From contig OX595990.1 of NCBI GenBank assembly GCA_951394045.1, positions 3,216,549-3,280,548 on the forward strand: a stretch of 64,000 nt of DNA. Direction: 5' to 3'. Position numbers and translations under genes: made by a program. The notes below the pieces were generated by a model that did not search any database, was not told where the DNA came from, and was given only the letters and a program-made list of their open reading frames with translations. Position 1 is the first letter of the stretch; every line of letters starts with the position of its first letter. The DNA comes from Nitzschia sp. DOCU1 (lineage: Eukaryota > Bacillariophyta > Bacillariophyceae > Bacillariales > Bacillariaceae). This document shows positions 39,852-49,516 of this stretch, piece by piece.

Positions 39852-42800
39852 CTAGGCTTCAGTATCGTAAACTGGATCGTCCCGATAAGTGGACGCAGAC
39901 GGAGGAACATAACGATTTTCTTCTTCTCTTACTCCAAGTGTTCCCTGCTCCCCGTCGTTGTTGCCACCTCTTCGTTGGTCATAGATATTCCAGAGACAGC
40001 AAAACAGACACGCGGTGACAACTCCAACGGTTATACCGACGATGGCGCCAGTACTCAATCCATCACCACCGTCGTCCTGATTGTTTGTCGCATCTTCTGG
40101 GGTTTGCACTGGATTTGCAGGTGACGGAGCTGGGGTCTCGAGGCTGGGACCAGTTACTGACGACACATTTTGAATATCAGCCAACGCAAGCTCCTCCGTC
40201 TCGTTGTGCAGATAGGTCGTCACGTACTGATCGCGCCGTTCTGGAGTGGCGAACGGTTCCGTCACTATCTCTGCGACTGTCATGTTTGGATCACTTAAGC
40301 GATAGGACATCGCCTGAGTGTATACCAAAGTCAGGAAGTCATCTGCTGACTGCAGCTTTCGACGCGATGATTGGACTAGCACTTGGACAATCATATCCAA
40401 TACTCCGTTGTCCCCATAAGCATAGAATGAAGTCAGATAAGCGGATGTCACCCTTTCCCACTCCCGAATTTGAGCCTCTGAAAGTCCAGTCACTCCATAC
40501 AGAATAATTTCCAAATCTGAAATCGTGACGGATCTAACGCTTGTGGTCGGCAGAGGAACGGCTGGTGTGGTTGTGGGGGTCGTGATAAAGAAAGGGGACG
40601 GTGCGCCAATTGATCCCGCCACCGGTGCACCAGTGGGCGAAGAACTGATGGTCGGTTCCAAGGAGACAGAGGGGGTAACAGACTCCACAGGTGCTCCTAC
40701 GCTTGGAGCTAACGTGCCCATCACCGGCGATCCAGTGGAGGTCGTGTTCGAAACAGGGGATGGTGAGCTGGTAGATCCCACAACCGGTGCACCAGTGGGC
40801 GAAGAAGTGATGGTCGGTTTCAAGGAGACAGAGGGCGGATTGGTCTCCACAGGTGCTCCTATGCTTGGAGCTAACGTGCCCATCACAGGTGATCCAGTGG
40901 AGGTCGTGTTCGAAACAGGGGATGGTGAGCTGGTAGATCCCACAACCGGTGCACCAGTGGGCGAAGAAGTGATGGTCGGTTTCAAGGAGACAGAGGGCGG
41001 ATTGGTCTCCACAGGTGCTCCTATGCTTGGAGCTAACGTGCCCATCACAGGTGATCCAGTGGAGGTCGTGTTCGAAACAGGGGATGGTGAGCTGGTAGAT
41101 CCCACAACCGGTGCACCAGTGGGCGAAGAAGTGATGGTCGGTTTCAAGGAGACAGAGGGCGGATTGGTCTCCACAGGTGCTCCTATGCTTGGAGCTAACG
41201 TGCCCATCACAGGTGATCCAGTGGAGGTCGTGTTCAAAACAGGGGATGGTGAGCTGGTAGATCCCACAACCGGTGCACCAGTGGGCGAAGAACTGATGGT
41301 CGGTTCCAAGGAGACAGAGGGCGGATTGGTCTCCACAGGTGCTCCTATGCTTGGAGCTAACGTGCCCATCACAGGCGATCCAGTGGAGGTCGTGTTCAAA
41401 ACAGGGGATGGTGAGCTGGTAGATCCCACAACCGGTGCACCAGTGGGCGAAGAAGTGATGGTCGGTTTCAAGGAGACAGAGGGCGGATTGGTCTCCACAG
41501 GTGCTCCTATGCTTGGAGCTAACGTGCCCATCACAGGTGATCCAGTGGAGGTCGTGTTCGAAACAGGGGATGGTGAGCTGGTAGATCCCACAACCGGTGC
41601 ACCAGTGGGCGAAGAAGTGATGGTCGGTTTCAAGGAGACAGAGGGCGGATTGGTCTCCACAGGTGCTCCTATGCTTGGAGCTAACGTGCCCATCACAGGT
41701 GATCCAGTGGAGGTCGTGTTCGAAACAGGGGATGGTGAGCTGGTAGATCCCACAACCGGTGCACCAGTGGGCGAAGAAGTGATGGTCGGTTTCAAGGAGA
41801 CAGAGGGCGGATTGGTCTCCACAGGTGCTCCTATGCTTGGAGCTAACGTGCCCATCACAGGTGATCCAGTGGAGGTCGTGTTCAAAACAGGGGATGGTGA
41901 GCTGGTAGATCCCATAACCGGTGCACCAGTGGGCGAAGAAGTGATGGTCGGTTTCAAGGAGACAGAGGGCGGATTGGTCTCCACAGGTGCTCCTATGCTT
42001 GGAGCTAACGTGCCCATCACAGGTGATCCAGTGGAGGTCGTGTTCAAAACAGGGGATGGTGAGCCAGTTGATCCCGCCGCCGGTGCAACAGTCGGCAAAG
42101 AACTGATGGTCGGTTCCAAGGACACAGAGGGGCGATCGGTCTCCACAGGTGATCCTACGCTTGGACCCAACGTTGGAGGCGGCGTCGATGTTTCGGCCAC
42201 CGGTGCTCCAGTGGAAGGAGCGATCGGAGCTTGGGTGGGAATTGTAGTTGCTGGTGCTCCCGAAGTAGGAATCATTGTGGGTTGTGCTGACGAAGTTGGA
42301 GCCAACGTTGGAGGCGGCGTCGATGTTTCGGCCACCGGAGCGCCAGTGGAAGGAACGATCGGAGCTTCAGTGGGGAGAACTGTTGCTGCTGGTGCCATAC
42401 TAGGAGTCATTGTGGGCGATGCAGTTGTGGGCTTTGGGCTTGGTGCGGTGGAGGGCTTTGTTGTGGGTGTCTTGGTTGGAGAAGCAGTGGCAGTCGTTGT
42501 TGGTGACAATGTGGGAGAAGTTGTCGGTGGGGGGATACTTGGTGCCGCTGTGTTGTTTCGGCTGTAAACTTTAAAGGGCTGGTTCACGTTGTATCGACAG
42601 TGGAGTCCATTGCCCACATGACAAGCAAAGAAGACATCTTTCCCGTCAAGAGACCCATCACTGGACAAAAACGTGTATGAAGTATTTCCTCCCGTTGTCG
42701 GTACCGGATAGATCGCAATAGCACCAGTTGTGTTATCGCAGTTTCCACTTGGGTGAATCCAGATGTCATGGTACCCAGCCGTTGGCCAAACAAACTGAAC

Positions 42801-42950
42801 TGTATCGCCTACTGTTGCGTTCATAAGCTCGGGGTAGTCAAAACCCCAATCCACTTGAATCACTTCCTGACCAGACGAAAATGACACGATGGAGAAGAAT
42901 ATCAACAGCCATGCTGCTTCTCTCCTTCCGATGGCGGCGCTTCCGATCAT
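39852..42950 (-). CDS. Cupredoxin-mucin membrane protein with ten 54-residue repeats (paralog 1)
   Basis: 1,032 residues from the ATG at 42950 (the frame reaches a TTG at 42995). Residues 1-28 are a signal peptide ending FSSGQ. Residues 29-140 form a phytocyanin-like cupredoxin domain: GDTVQFVWPTAGYHDIWIHPSGNC, then FFACHVGNGLHCRYNVNQPF, with candidate copper ligands His (YHD), Cys (FFAC) and His (LHC) and a Cys pair for the disulfide. Residues 140-770 are a Pro/Thr/Ser-rich stalk with ten 54-residue units, each with an NTTS sequon in the central copies. Then comes an unrecognised domain (DLEIILYGVTGLSEAQIREWE...) of about 120 residues, a membrane helix (GAIVGITVGVVTACLFCCLW) and a short charged tail ending YDTEA. 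It is probably a heavily O-glycosylated cell-surface copper or redox protein. Confidence 0.85.
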   Translation of the reverse strand: MIGSAAIGRREAAWLLIFFSIVSFSSGQEVIQVDWGFDYPELMNATVGDTVQFVWPTAGYHDIWIHPSGNCDNTTGAIAIYPVPTTGGNTSYTFLSSDGSLDGKDVFFACHVGNGLHCRYNVNQPFKVYSRNNTAAPSIPPPTTSPTLSPTTTATASPTKTPTTKPSTAPSPKPTTASPTMTPSMAPAATVLPTEAPIVPSTGAPVAETSTPPPTLAPTSSAQPTMIPTSGAPATTIPTQAPIAPSTGAPVAETSTPPPTLGPSVGSPVETDRPSVSLEPTISSLPTVAPAAGSTGSPSPVLNTTSTGSPVMGTLAPSIGAPVETNPPSVSLKPTITSSPTGAPVMGSTSSPSPVLNTTSTGSPVMGTLAPSIGAPVETNPPSVSLKPTITSSPTGAPVVGSTSSPSPVSNTTSTGSPVMGTLAPSIGAPVETNPPSVSLKPTITSSPTGAPVVGSTSSPSPVSNTTSTGSPVMGTLAPSIGAPVETNPPSVSLKPTITSSPTGAPVVGSTSSPSPVLNTTSTGSPVMGTLAPSIGAPVETNPPSVSLEPTISSSPTGAPVVGSTSSPSPVLNTTSTGSPVMGTLAPSIGAPVETNPPSVSLKPTITSSPTGAPVVGSTSSPSPVSNTTSTGSPVMGTLAPSIGAPVETNPPSVSLKPTITSSPTGAPVVGSTSSPSPVSNTTSTGSPVMGTLAPSIGAPVETNPPSVSLKPTITSSPTGAPVVGSTSSPSPVSNTTSTGSPVMGTLAPSVGAPVESVTPSVSLEPTISSSPTGAPVAGSIGAPSPFFITTPTTTPAVPLPTTSVRSVTISDLEIILYGVTGLSEAQIREWERVTSAYLTSFYAYGDNGVLDMIVQVLVQSSRRKLQSADDFLTLVYTQAMSYRLSDPNMTVAEIVTEPFATPERRDQYVTTYLHNETEELALADIQNVSSVTGPSLETPAPSPANPVQTPEDATNNQDDGGDGLSTGAIVGITVGVVTACLFCCLWNIYDQRRGGNNDGEQGTLGVREEENRYVPPSASTYRDDPVYDTEA
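40573..42192 (-). repeat. Coding minisatellite, ten 162-bp units
   Basis: The string GTGGAGGTCGTGTTC recurs at 40735, 40897, 41059, 41221, 41383, 41545, 41707, 41869 and 42031, exactly 162 bp apart. The eight units from 40735 to 42030 are nearly identical; the first (40573-40734) and last (42031-42192) are diverged. Homogeneity points to recent unequal exchange or gene conversion. Confidence 0.95.
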
Positions 42951-43260
42951 CCTCGTACTCGTAATACAATTTGCAATGGGTAAGGCGATGTCCAAAGTTG
43001 ATTTTATTATTCAATGATAGGCAGAGGAAAGAAGTTTCCCGTTTGCGGAATTTTGCCCGGTCGTCGAAAGTTCTTTGCGTCGGCGCACCTCTCTCCGCGC
43101 CATAAATCCATCTCGGAGCACCTATCCCGCGCACCTCTCATCTCTCTGTCCCGTCAGTGGTACATGCTTGCACTTGGTACTATACCTGGTACTGGGGGTA
43201 CCATGCACTGTTAGTACCTTTTTGGCTCAGTAGAAACGGAAATGAATACTCTATCATAGT
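42951..43260 (-). promoter_or_regulatory. Promoter of paralog 1, GTAC cluster
   Basis: GTAC occurs at 43160, 43177, 43189, 43198 and 43214, five times in 58 bp, and the palindrome TACCTGGTA at 43183-43191. These lie 210-267 bp upstream of the ATG. The region is similar in inverted orientation to 52030-52347. Confidence 0.6.
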
Positions 43261-43420
43261 AGCTACTATTAAAGCAGCTAGCAGTTGACAGTACAGTTCT
43301 ACTTTATCACGCAACGTTGTGCTGAAGTATGAATAATGAATGATGTGTTCCCCCCCCCTCCAAAATATGGCAATGCTGAATGGAAATATATAGTAAACTT
43401 GGATGTGACCCCTGGTCCCT

Positions 43421-45001
43421 TTACCTTTTGTCCGTGTAGACATGTTCGATCGGATCGTCACTGGCTCCATATGGGCCTAGACTACCAAAACTTGCAGGAC
43501 TACCAAAACTTGCAGGAGATGGTGGAATATATGGATTATCGTCTTCCTCCTTATCGTTGCTGTTGCGCCTTTGTCGACCAGCGAAGAAATAGAGGGAAAC
43601 GAAGAGAACAACAAAGAGTGCGCCCGTTGCAATACCAATGCCCGCTCCTGTGCTCACTTTCCCCCCACTATCTTCGGGTTCTTCGATGGCCTCATTGCCT
43701 CCTGGTGTAGGCGATGGAGCAATCAGGCTAGAACCGGTGACCGACGAAACATTGGTGACCTTGGTCAGGGCAAGATCGCCCTCCAAGTTGTTGAGATAAA
43801 TGGAAACGTATTGATCTCGTCTAGTCTCCGTTGAAAAGGGTAGCGTCACTACCGACGCTGGGGTCAGCTCAGGATCTGTCAGACGATACGACATAGTCTG
43901 CGTGAACACCAAAGTCACGGAATCCCCAGACGATTGAAGGCGCCGCCGAGTGTTTTGGACTGCCAATTGCGCCTCCATTTCAACGGCGCCATTCGACCCA
44001 TCCTTATAGAATGCTGCCAGGTACAATGGTGTCACTGCCTCCCAATTTTGAACGTCTGCCTCTGATAGCTCGCTTACCCCAAACAGCGTAATTTCCAAAT
44101 CTTCGAGAGTGTTGGAGATTACCTGCGTTGTGGGAAAGCCCGTTGCAATTGTCGGGACTGGGGACGGGGGCCTACTTGGGGCAACACTAGGACGTAAACT
44201 TAACGAGGGCGCCACCGAGGGAAACGAGGTAGGTCGTCCCGTTGGCGAGGACGTTTGGGCCCGTGACGGTGGAAAAGAGGCAACGACTGTGGGAACCGGT
44301 GTTGGAGATGTGCTGGGACCAGAGGTGGGAGTAAAAGTTGCACTTGAGGGGCTGACCGAAGGCGCTAGGCTAGGGAACGCCGTTGGTGCACCGGTGGCCC
44401 TAGTGGGGGGGCTAGAGGGCTGCATTGTGGGCGACGGCGTGATTGTTGGTGCGGGGCTGACTGTAGGCTTGTGAGACGGAGCAGGCGATACCGGGGTGGG
44501 CGCGGCGCTTTCAGTGACAGTGGGCACATGGCTTGGCAATGGCGATGGTCCAGGCGTAGGGACGGTGGAAGGTTTCGTCGTGGGCGAAGGAGTAGGTGGC
44601 AAAGTTGGCGGAGGAATCGTTGGGGCAGCAGTGTCCGTACGACTGTACACTGTGACTGTCTGGTGAACATTGTTTCGACAATGAATGCCGTTTCCGACGT
44701 CGCAGGCAAAGAAAATATTTTTTCCACCAGGAAGTCCATCCTGGGGAAGAAATGTGTACAGCGCAGTCCCCCCATTGGTAGGATACGGATAGACGCCGAA
44801 GGCGCCAGTGGTATTTTCGCAGTTGCCACTGGGGTGGATATGCACATCGTGATACAGAGCAGATGGCCAATTAAACTGAATGGAGTCACCAACAGTCGCA
44901 TTCAATGTAACCGGTGGATCAAAAGTCCAGTCCACTTGCAGTGTTTGCTGTCCCGACGACACCGAGAAGAGTGACAATAAAGTAAGGCAAAACTTCATCA
45001 T
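43421..45001 (-). CDS. Cupredoxin-mucin membrane protein (paralog 2)
   Basis: 526 residues if started at the ATG pair at 45001, which gives a compact signal peptide MMKFCLTLLSLFSVSSG. In-frame ATGs at 45034 and 45175 are alternatives; 45034 matches the paralog starts in position. The cupredoxin domain keeps LYHDVHIHPSGNC and FFACDVGNGIHC: the Cys and both His ligand candidates are present, while the extra His next to the Cys is Asp. A Pro/Thr/Ser stalk without long repeats follows, then the same unknown domain (DLEITLFGVSELSEADVQNWE...), a membrane helix (AGIGIATGALFVVLFVSLYFF) and a tail with a tandem SFGSPASFGS caused by an 18-bp duplication near 43496. It is the most diverged active-looking member. 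Confidence 0.83.
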   Translation of the reverse strand: MMKFCLTLLSLFSVSSGQQTLQVDWTFDPPVTLNATVGDSIQFNWPSALYHDVHIHPSGNCENTTGAFGVYPYPTNGGTALYTFLPQDGLPGGKNIFFACDVGNGIHCRNNVHQTVTVYSRTDTAAPTIPPPTLPPTPSPTTKPSTVPTPGPSPLPSHVPTVTESAAPTPVSPAPSHKPTVSPAPTITPSPTMQPSSPPTRATGAPTAFPSLAPSVSPSSATFTPTSGPSTSPTPVPTVVASFPPSRAQTSSPTGRPTSFPSVAPSLSLRPSVAPSRPPSPVPTIATGFPTTQVISNTLEDLEITLFGVSELSEADVQNWEAVTPLYLAAFYKDGSNGAVEMEAQLAVQNTRRRLQSSGDSVTLVFTQTMSYRLTDPELTPASVVTLPFSTETRRDQYVSIYLNNLEGDLALTKVTNVSSVTGSSLIAPSPTPGGNEAIEEPEDSGGKVSTGAGIGIATGALFVVLFVSLYFFAGRQRRNSNDKEEDDNPYIPPSPASFGSPASFGSLGPYGASDDPIEHVYTDKR

Positions 45002-45927
45002 AGAATTGCCGCCGACGTTCTTGGATTGAATCATTCTCGCCCTTCTTGTTCGCGACAAAACTAAGATTACGCTAGTCAGGGAGATTTCAAGTACGTAAGG
45101 AATCGCGGCTAAAGGCCAAGAATCGGTCTCGTTGCTTTTGAGATCACCTGATACCTGGTATTTCGGTTGTACCATGACAGCAATGGGGCGGCATGAAAAT
45201 CCCCTCCACCACCCACACCAAAAAAGAGGTGAGGTTTTGTCGTGGTCGTGTATGTGGTTGCCGTTGAAGGACGGCGGGCTCGATTTTTGGCAGTTGCAAC
45301 ACCTGGCGCGCCAAAAACAGAGTCACACTGGTCGAAATAGCATGTATGGTCATACGTAGCTACAGTACGCCAGACAACAATGCATGATTGCATCCGGGAT
45401 AGAGGGTTGATCTTTGTCCGGTAAACACAAAAACAGCGTTTAGAAAGATGCATCAGCCCCCATGATTGCACCCGATAGTCCATCATCCAAAAGCGCTTTC
45501 TAGTGTCTGATTGCAGAAGGTTGGGGCTGTGGTGGCTCTGAAGACCATTATACGGGTCAACGCTAAATACCTTGAGAGAAATGTTGTCTCTACAAATAGG
45601 ATGGAAGAATGGACAAGCTTCAATAATCCATCTAGCACAGCTAGCGCATAGTAAGAATCATCGTTGTAAGCGACGAGCCGCCTGCGCACGAGAAATGCTT
45701 CGGAAGTTGAGACGTTAGCACCGAATCAACAAACTTTATTGCAAAGACTGCAGATACTCTCTCGCCCTCATGGTTTCTCCATGTTGGCCGATCCAAGATA
45801 AATGGGGCGGCGATCGCTTCCAAATGATGAAACTTAAAAAAGGACAACAAACTGGCACCACACCATAAGTGATACCCAAGTACGCGATTGAAAGCTATCA
45901 GCAGAGCCACACTGATATCCCAGCAAT
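45002..45927. other. Intergenic
   Basis: 926 bp between the paralog 2 start and the SNF2 gene end. TACCTGGTA lies at 45152-45160, about 150 bp upstream of the paralog 2 start, with GTAC at 45091 and 45169. No further gene was recognised. Confidence 0.5.
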
Positions 45928-48900
45928 CTAGCTCAAATCCAACAGTTTCTTGAGGTCGCTCATCCGGGCCTTGCGCTTTTCATCGCTGCTCAAATTCTCA
46001 AAAGCGCCCTTGCCCATGGCGGCTTTGGCTTCTTGCAACTCTACCATTCGTGATTCAATACTGTCAGCAGCAACAAAGCGCACGACACGGACGTCGCGGT
46101 GTTGTCCAATGCGATGGACACGGTCCATGGCCTGCTGTTCCACGGCTTTGTTCCACCAAGTGTCCATCATGAAAGTGTGGGACGCGCGAGTCTATAGATC
46201 GAAAAACAGACGGTTTTCAGAATGAGAGAAGCGACATATTGGTGAGACGACGAAGCGATACCCCGCAATGGGTGCATCTTCCCAAACAAGTCATCGTACC
46301 AAGTTGATCCCCGTCCCAGCAGCATGCAATGAGCACAACATGAAGCGTGGTCCACCTTCTTCTTGACCAAATTTTTCCATGGCCTGCATGCGCTGACTAG
46401 CCGATTTGGATCCATCAATACGAGTCCAGGTACATCCCTTGTCGGTCAAGAATGCCTGGATTTGGTCCAGAAACTTGGTGAATTGACTGAAAACGACACC
46501 CTTTTCGCAATCTTGCATTTCCTGAATGGCGAGCCATAATGCTTCGAGTTTGGGAGATGGACCCAATGAGTCAAGCTGTGTCGACAAGACGGCCGCCGAA
46601 GGCTTTTGGTCATGCGCCACTGCGGCCGCTTCAGCTGCTTCCTTCCAAGGAATCATGTCTTGAATCGTATAGCGTGCCCGACACATGGCACACGTGCTGT
46701 TGTAATCCTTGGCCACGCGTTCCAAGCAGGAGTGACAACAGACGTGACGACATCCCCGCAAAATGACAGCATCCGATTCGTTCAAAGTATTGAAACAAAT
46801 ATCACACTCGGGAAGAGCATCGTCCTCGTCCTCTGCAGAGTGAAGTGCACTCTTGAGCTTGTCCAGCAATTGTTGAGCTTCTTCGGCAGAAAGTTCCGTC
46901 TTGCCTGTGGCATTCAAAGAGGCCAGTACCTTTTCCGCTTGTTGCAAACGTTCCTGAGGAACTAGACTTCCCGAGCAACAGGCCTGACGAAGTCGGGTCA
47001 AAATTTCAAAAATGTTGGACATTTGACTGGCTAGTAGCGCATCACCCCCCGTTGTTGCTTGGAAGACGCGCTTGGCAGATTCAAAAATAGTCCCATAGAC
47101 ATGAGCGTGGCCACTATCCCCAAACTCGACAGCTCGCAATTCCACCGTCTTGGAAGGCAACTCAAGGCGTACCATATTCTTGTTGCGACGCAGCGCAATA
47201 TGACTTAGGAGGACACGCAACTTGGTCAAACCCTCATCGGTATTGCCCTCCTTGATGGGTTGTGCAATAGCCCGTCGAAAGACCACCTTGGACGAGACAG
47301 GAGGCATACGCAAGAATTGCAACAAGCTCTGAATGTCTTGGGGACGATTCTGCAAGGGTGTACCGGTCAAGCACCAGCGAAAGCTAGTAGCCTGTAGAGC
47401 CAAACACGCTTGAAAGGTCCGCGATTGATCATTGCGAACAATGTGTGCTTCGTCGAGGACAATGCGATGAAATACTTTTCCAAAAATGCCGGCATTCGAC
47501 TTGAATTTCTTGGCAGGAGGTGGATCCATGATCGTAGTACTACTAGTAGCCAAATCACCACCGCCTTTGGCACTGAATTCACTTTGTAAGATTCCATAAG
47601 AGCAAATCAAGATATCAATGTTGTCCAAAGACTCCAAAATCTCGTGACGTTGTGGGCCGTGATAGATTGCCACCCGCAATGTATTGGGTGCCACATGAAG
47701 CTCAATTTGTTCGGTCCAGTTGCTCAGGACGGACACGGGTGCTACAATCAACGTAGTACGAGCACCGGATGCAGCAATAGTAGTAGTCGAAGGGGACAAT
47801 TTGCTTGTTGCAGCAGTAGCAGGAGGTGCAACGGGCTTTTGCAAGCCAGCATCATACTGAGCTAGAGTCAAGGTACCGGCCTGGAAAGCATTCGTGACGG
47901 CGGCTACCAGCTCGTCCTTTTTCTTCAAGGAAACGAATAGTCCAGCTTGTGCTAGAATATTCTGCAAGACGGGAATCTTGAGCTGTTTGATGGCCGTCTT
48001 GGAAGGTATAGTCGGCGTAGCCTTCTGGGTGTCGTCCGCTGCTGACACAGCAGTGCTACCCACACTGACCGACGCAGCAGTAGATACTAGTGGCTGACTA
48101 TAGTCCCGACCAGCCGGTGGATGTGCCAAGATGAGTGCTAGAGTACTCAGCGTCTTGCCGAGCCCCATATCATCACAAAGCATCCCGCCCTTGACAATTT
48201 CTGGTGCGTGCGGTTGCGCCGACTGTGTCAAATCACAGATCCAAACCATGCGGCCTTTTTCTTGGACTTGTCTATAAAAGGGAGGCTGAACAGTACCTTG
48301 TTCCCGTTGATAGAGCCACTGTAAGGCTTGCACTTGATGAGGCAACAACGTAGCTTGTAGAGAAGGTGGCAGAGGCACTTGAGGCAAGTTTGTCAATTGC
48401 TTGGCAGTCTCTTCAGTAAACATTTCATCGAGTTGCTTTTGTTGCTGTTTCCAGTCTAGTTTCTGGACATGGACTTGTAGTACCGGAGCTGGAAGAGCAG
48501 CTGCTGGCATGGCCGGAAGAGCGACTGGCCTGGCCAGATGGACTTGTAGCTGCTGCCGGGCTAGAATAGGGTCTGGTACGGCCAGACGAGCGGCTGGCAT
48601 GGGACGCTTCTTGGGTCGAAGACGTTCCAGGCACGGTCCTAATTGCGCCGTGAGTCCTTGCAAATCTTGATCGCTGCGTCCACGGAATTCCAGCAGCAAT
48701 GGCAGCTCGTACGAATTTCCAGGCCGCGGAATCGAAGCATCCATGGTCAACAAATCATCCCCATATCGATCCAAGAGAGGCGCCAATGCAGCGGCAAGCT
48801 CTCGCTTGATGTGACCCACTTTTTCTCCAGCCATATTGTCCACACGAATCGCATTGCGATCGTAGGGATTGTAAGGTTCTCGAACGCATTGGACGTATTC

Positions 48901-49107
48901 TCCAGCATGCGCCGTGCCTCGATAATATTGAATGCCCACAATCTTGCAATATCGACATTCATTCGCCGAAATAGAATCCAAAAACGTGTAGGATTCGGTC
49001 TCTTCGTCGGCCTGCGTGGCTTCTGGCATGGCTGCAAGGTCGTTGTCGTCCATGGCGATGGTCAAGTCAATGACATTGCGGGGTGAAGGACCTTGAGAGG
49101 ATTTCAT
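45928..49107 (-). CDS. HIRAN-SNF2 helicase-RING protein, RAD5/HLTF-like
   Basis: Two exons, 46300-49107 and 45928-46191, separated by a 108-nt intron (GTACGA...CTATAG) at phase 0, give 1,023 residues. Splicing restores the helicase C motif GTGINL-TRASHTFMMDTWWN...RVHRIGQ. Domains in order: HIRAN near 48-115 (RGTAHAGEYVQCVREPYNPYDRNAIRV), SNF2 ATPase with Walker A MGLGKTLS near 314, an inserted SAP-like helix pair (LKIPVLQNILAQAGL...), DEAH box VLDEAHIV near 550, a C3HC4 RING near 764 (CDICFNTL...CRHVCCHSC...CAMCRARY) between the helicase lobes, and the C-terminal lobe. This is the RAD5/HLTF layout: ubiquitin ligase and translocase in post-replication repair, in the nucleus. It interrupts the cupredoxin gene group and is unrelated to it. 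Confidence 0.93.
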
Positions 49108-49516
49108 TTGTGAGAAATCGTTACAAAAATAGGACTTGAGACAAAGGAACGAAAGAGTGTCTTTCGAGAACAGAGTAGAGAGAAAGGATAGCTATTGAAT
49201 GCAAGAAGAGGTCGATGCAAGAAGCAACAATGGCAACCAAAAACCTTCTCTCTTAGCGATGCTTCTTGGAGGGAGACGAGTCGAGTCAGTCTCGAGATCG
49301 AGCACGCGATCTTTAGCATGTCACATGCGCGAACGGTCCGCGCGAATTTAAGGAGAAAACGCGATGGCGCGATGAATGACATGCATGATTTGTACCTACA
49401 TGGGGTACCTAGCTTAGTACGGTGTCTTCGAGAATGTCTCACCGACACATCCGACTCTCATCTTCAGCATTGCCCTTTTTGATTTTTTGCACGCCGTGCG
49501 TCGCATTGCTCTCGGC
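49108..49516. promoter_or_regulatory. Divergent promoter spacer
   Basis: 409 bp between the starts of the SNF2 gene (-) and the phosphatase gene (+). A separate ATG at 49434 begins a signal-peptide-like reading frame that may be the true first exon of the phosphatase. Confidence 0.45.

Noticed and set aside
40525..42567. 680-codon open frame on the plus strand across the minisatellite
   Set aside because: It is the mirror of the 54-codon repeats of the minus-strand gene, starts without ATG and has no signal or domain of its own.
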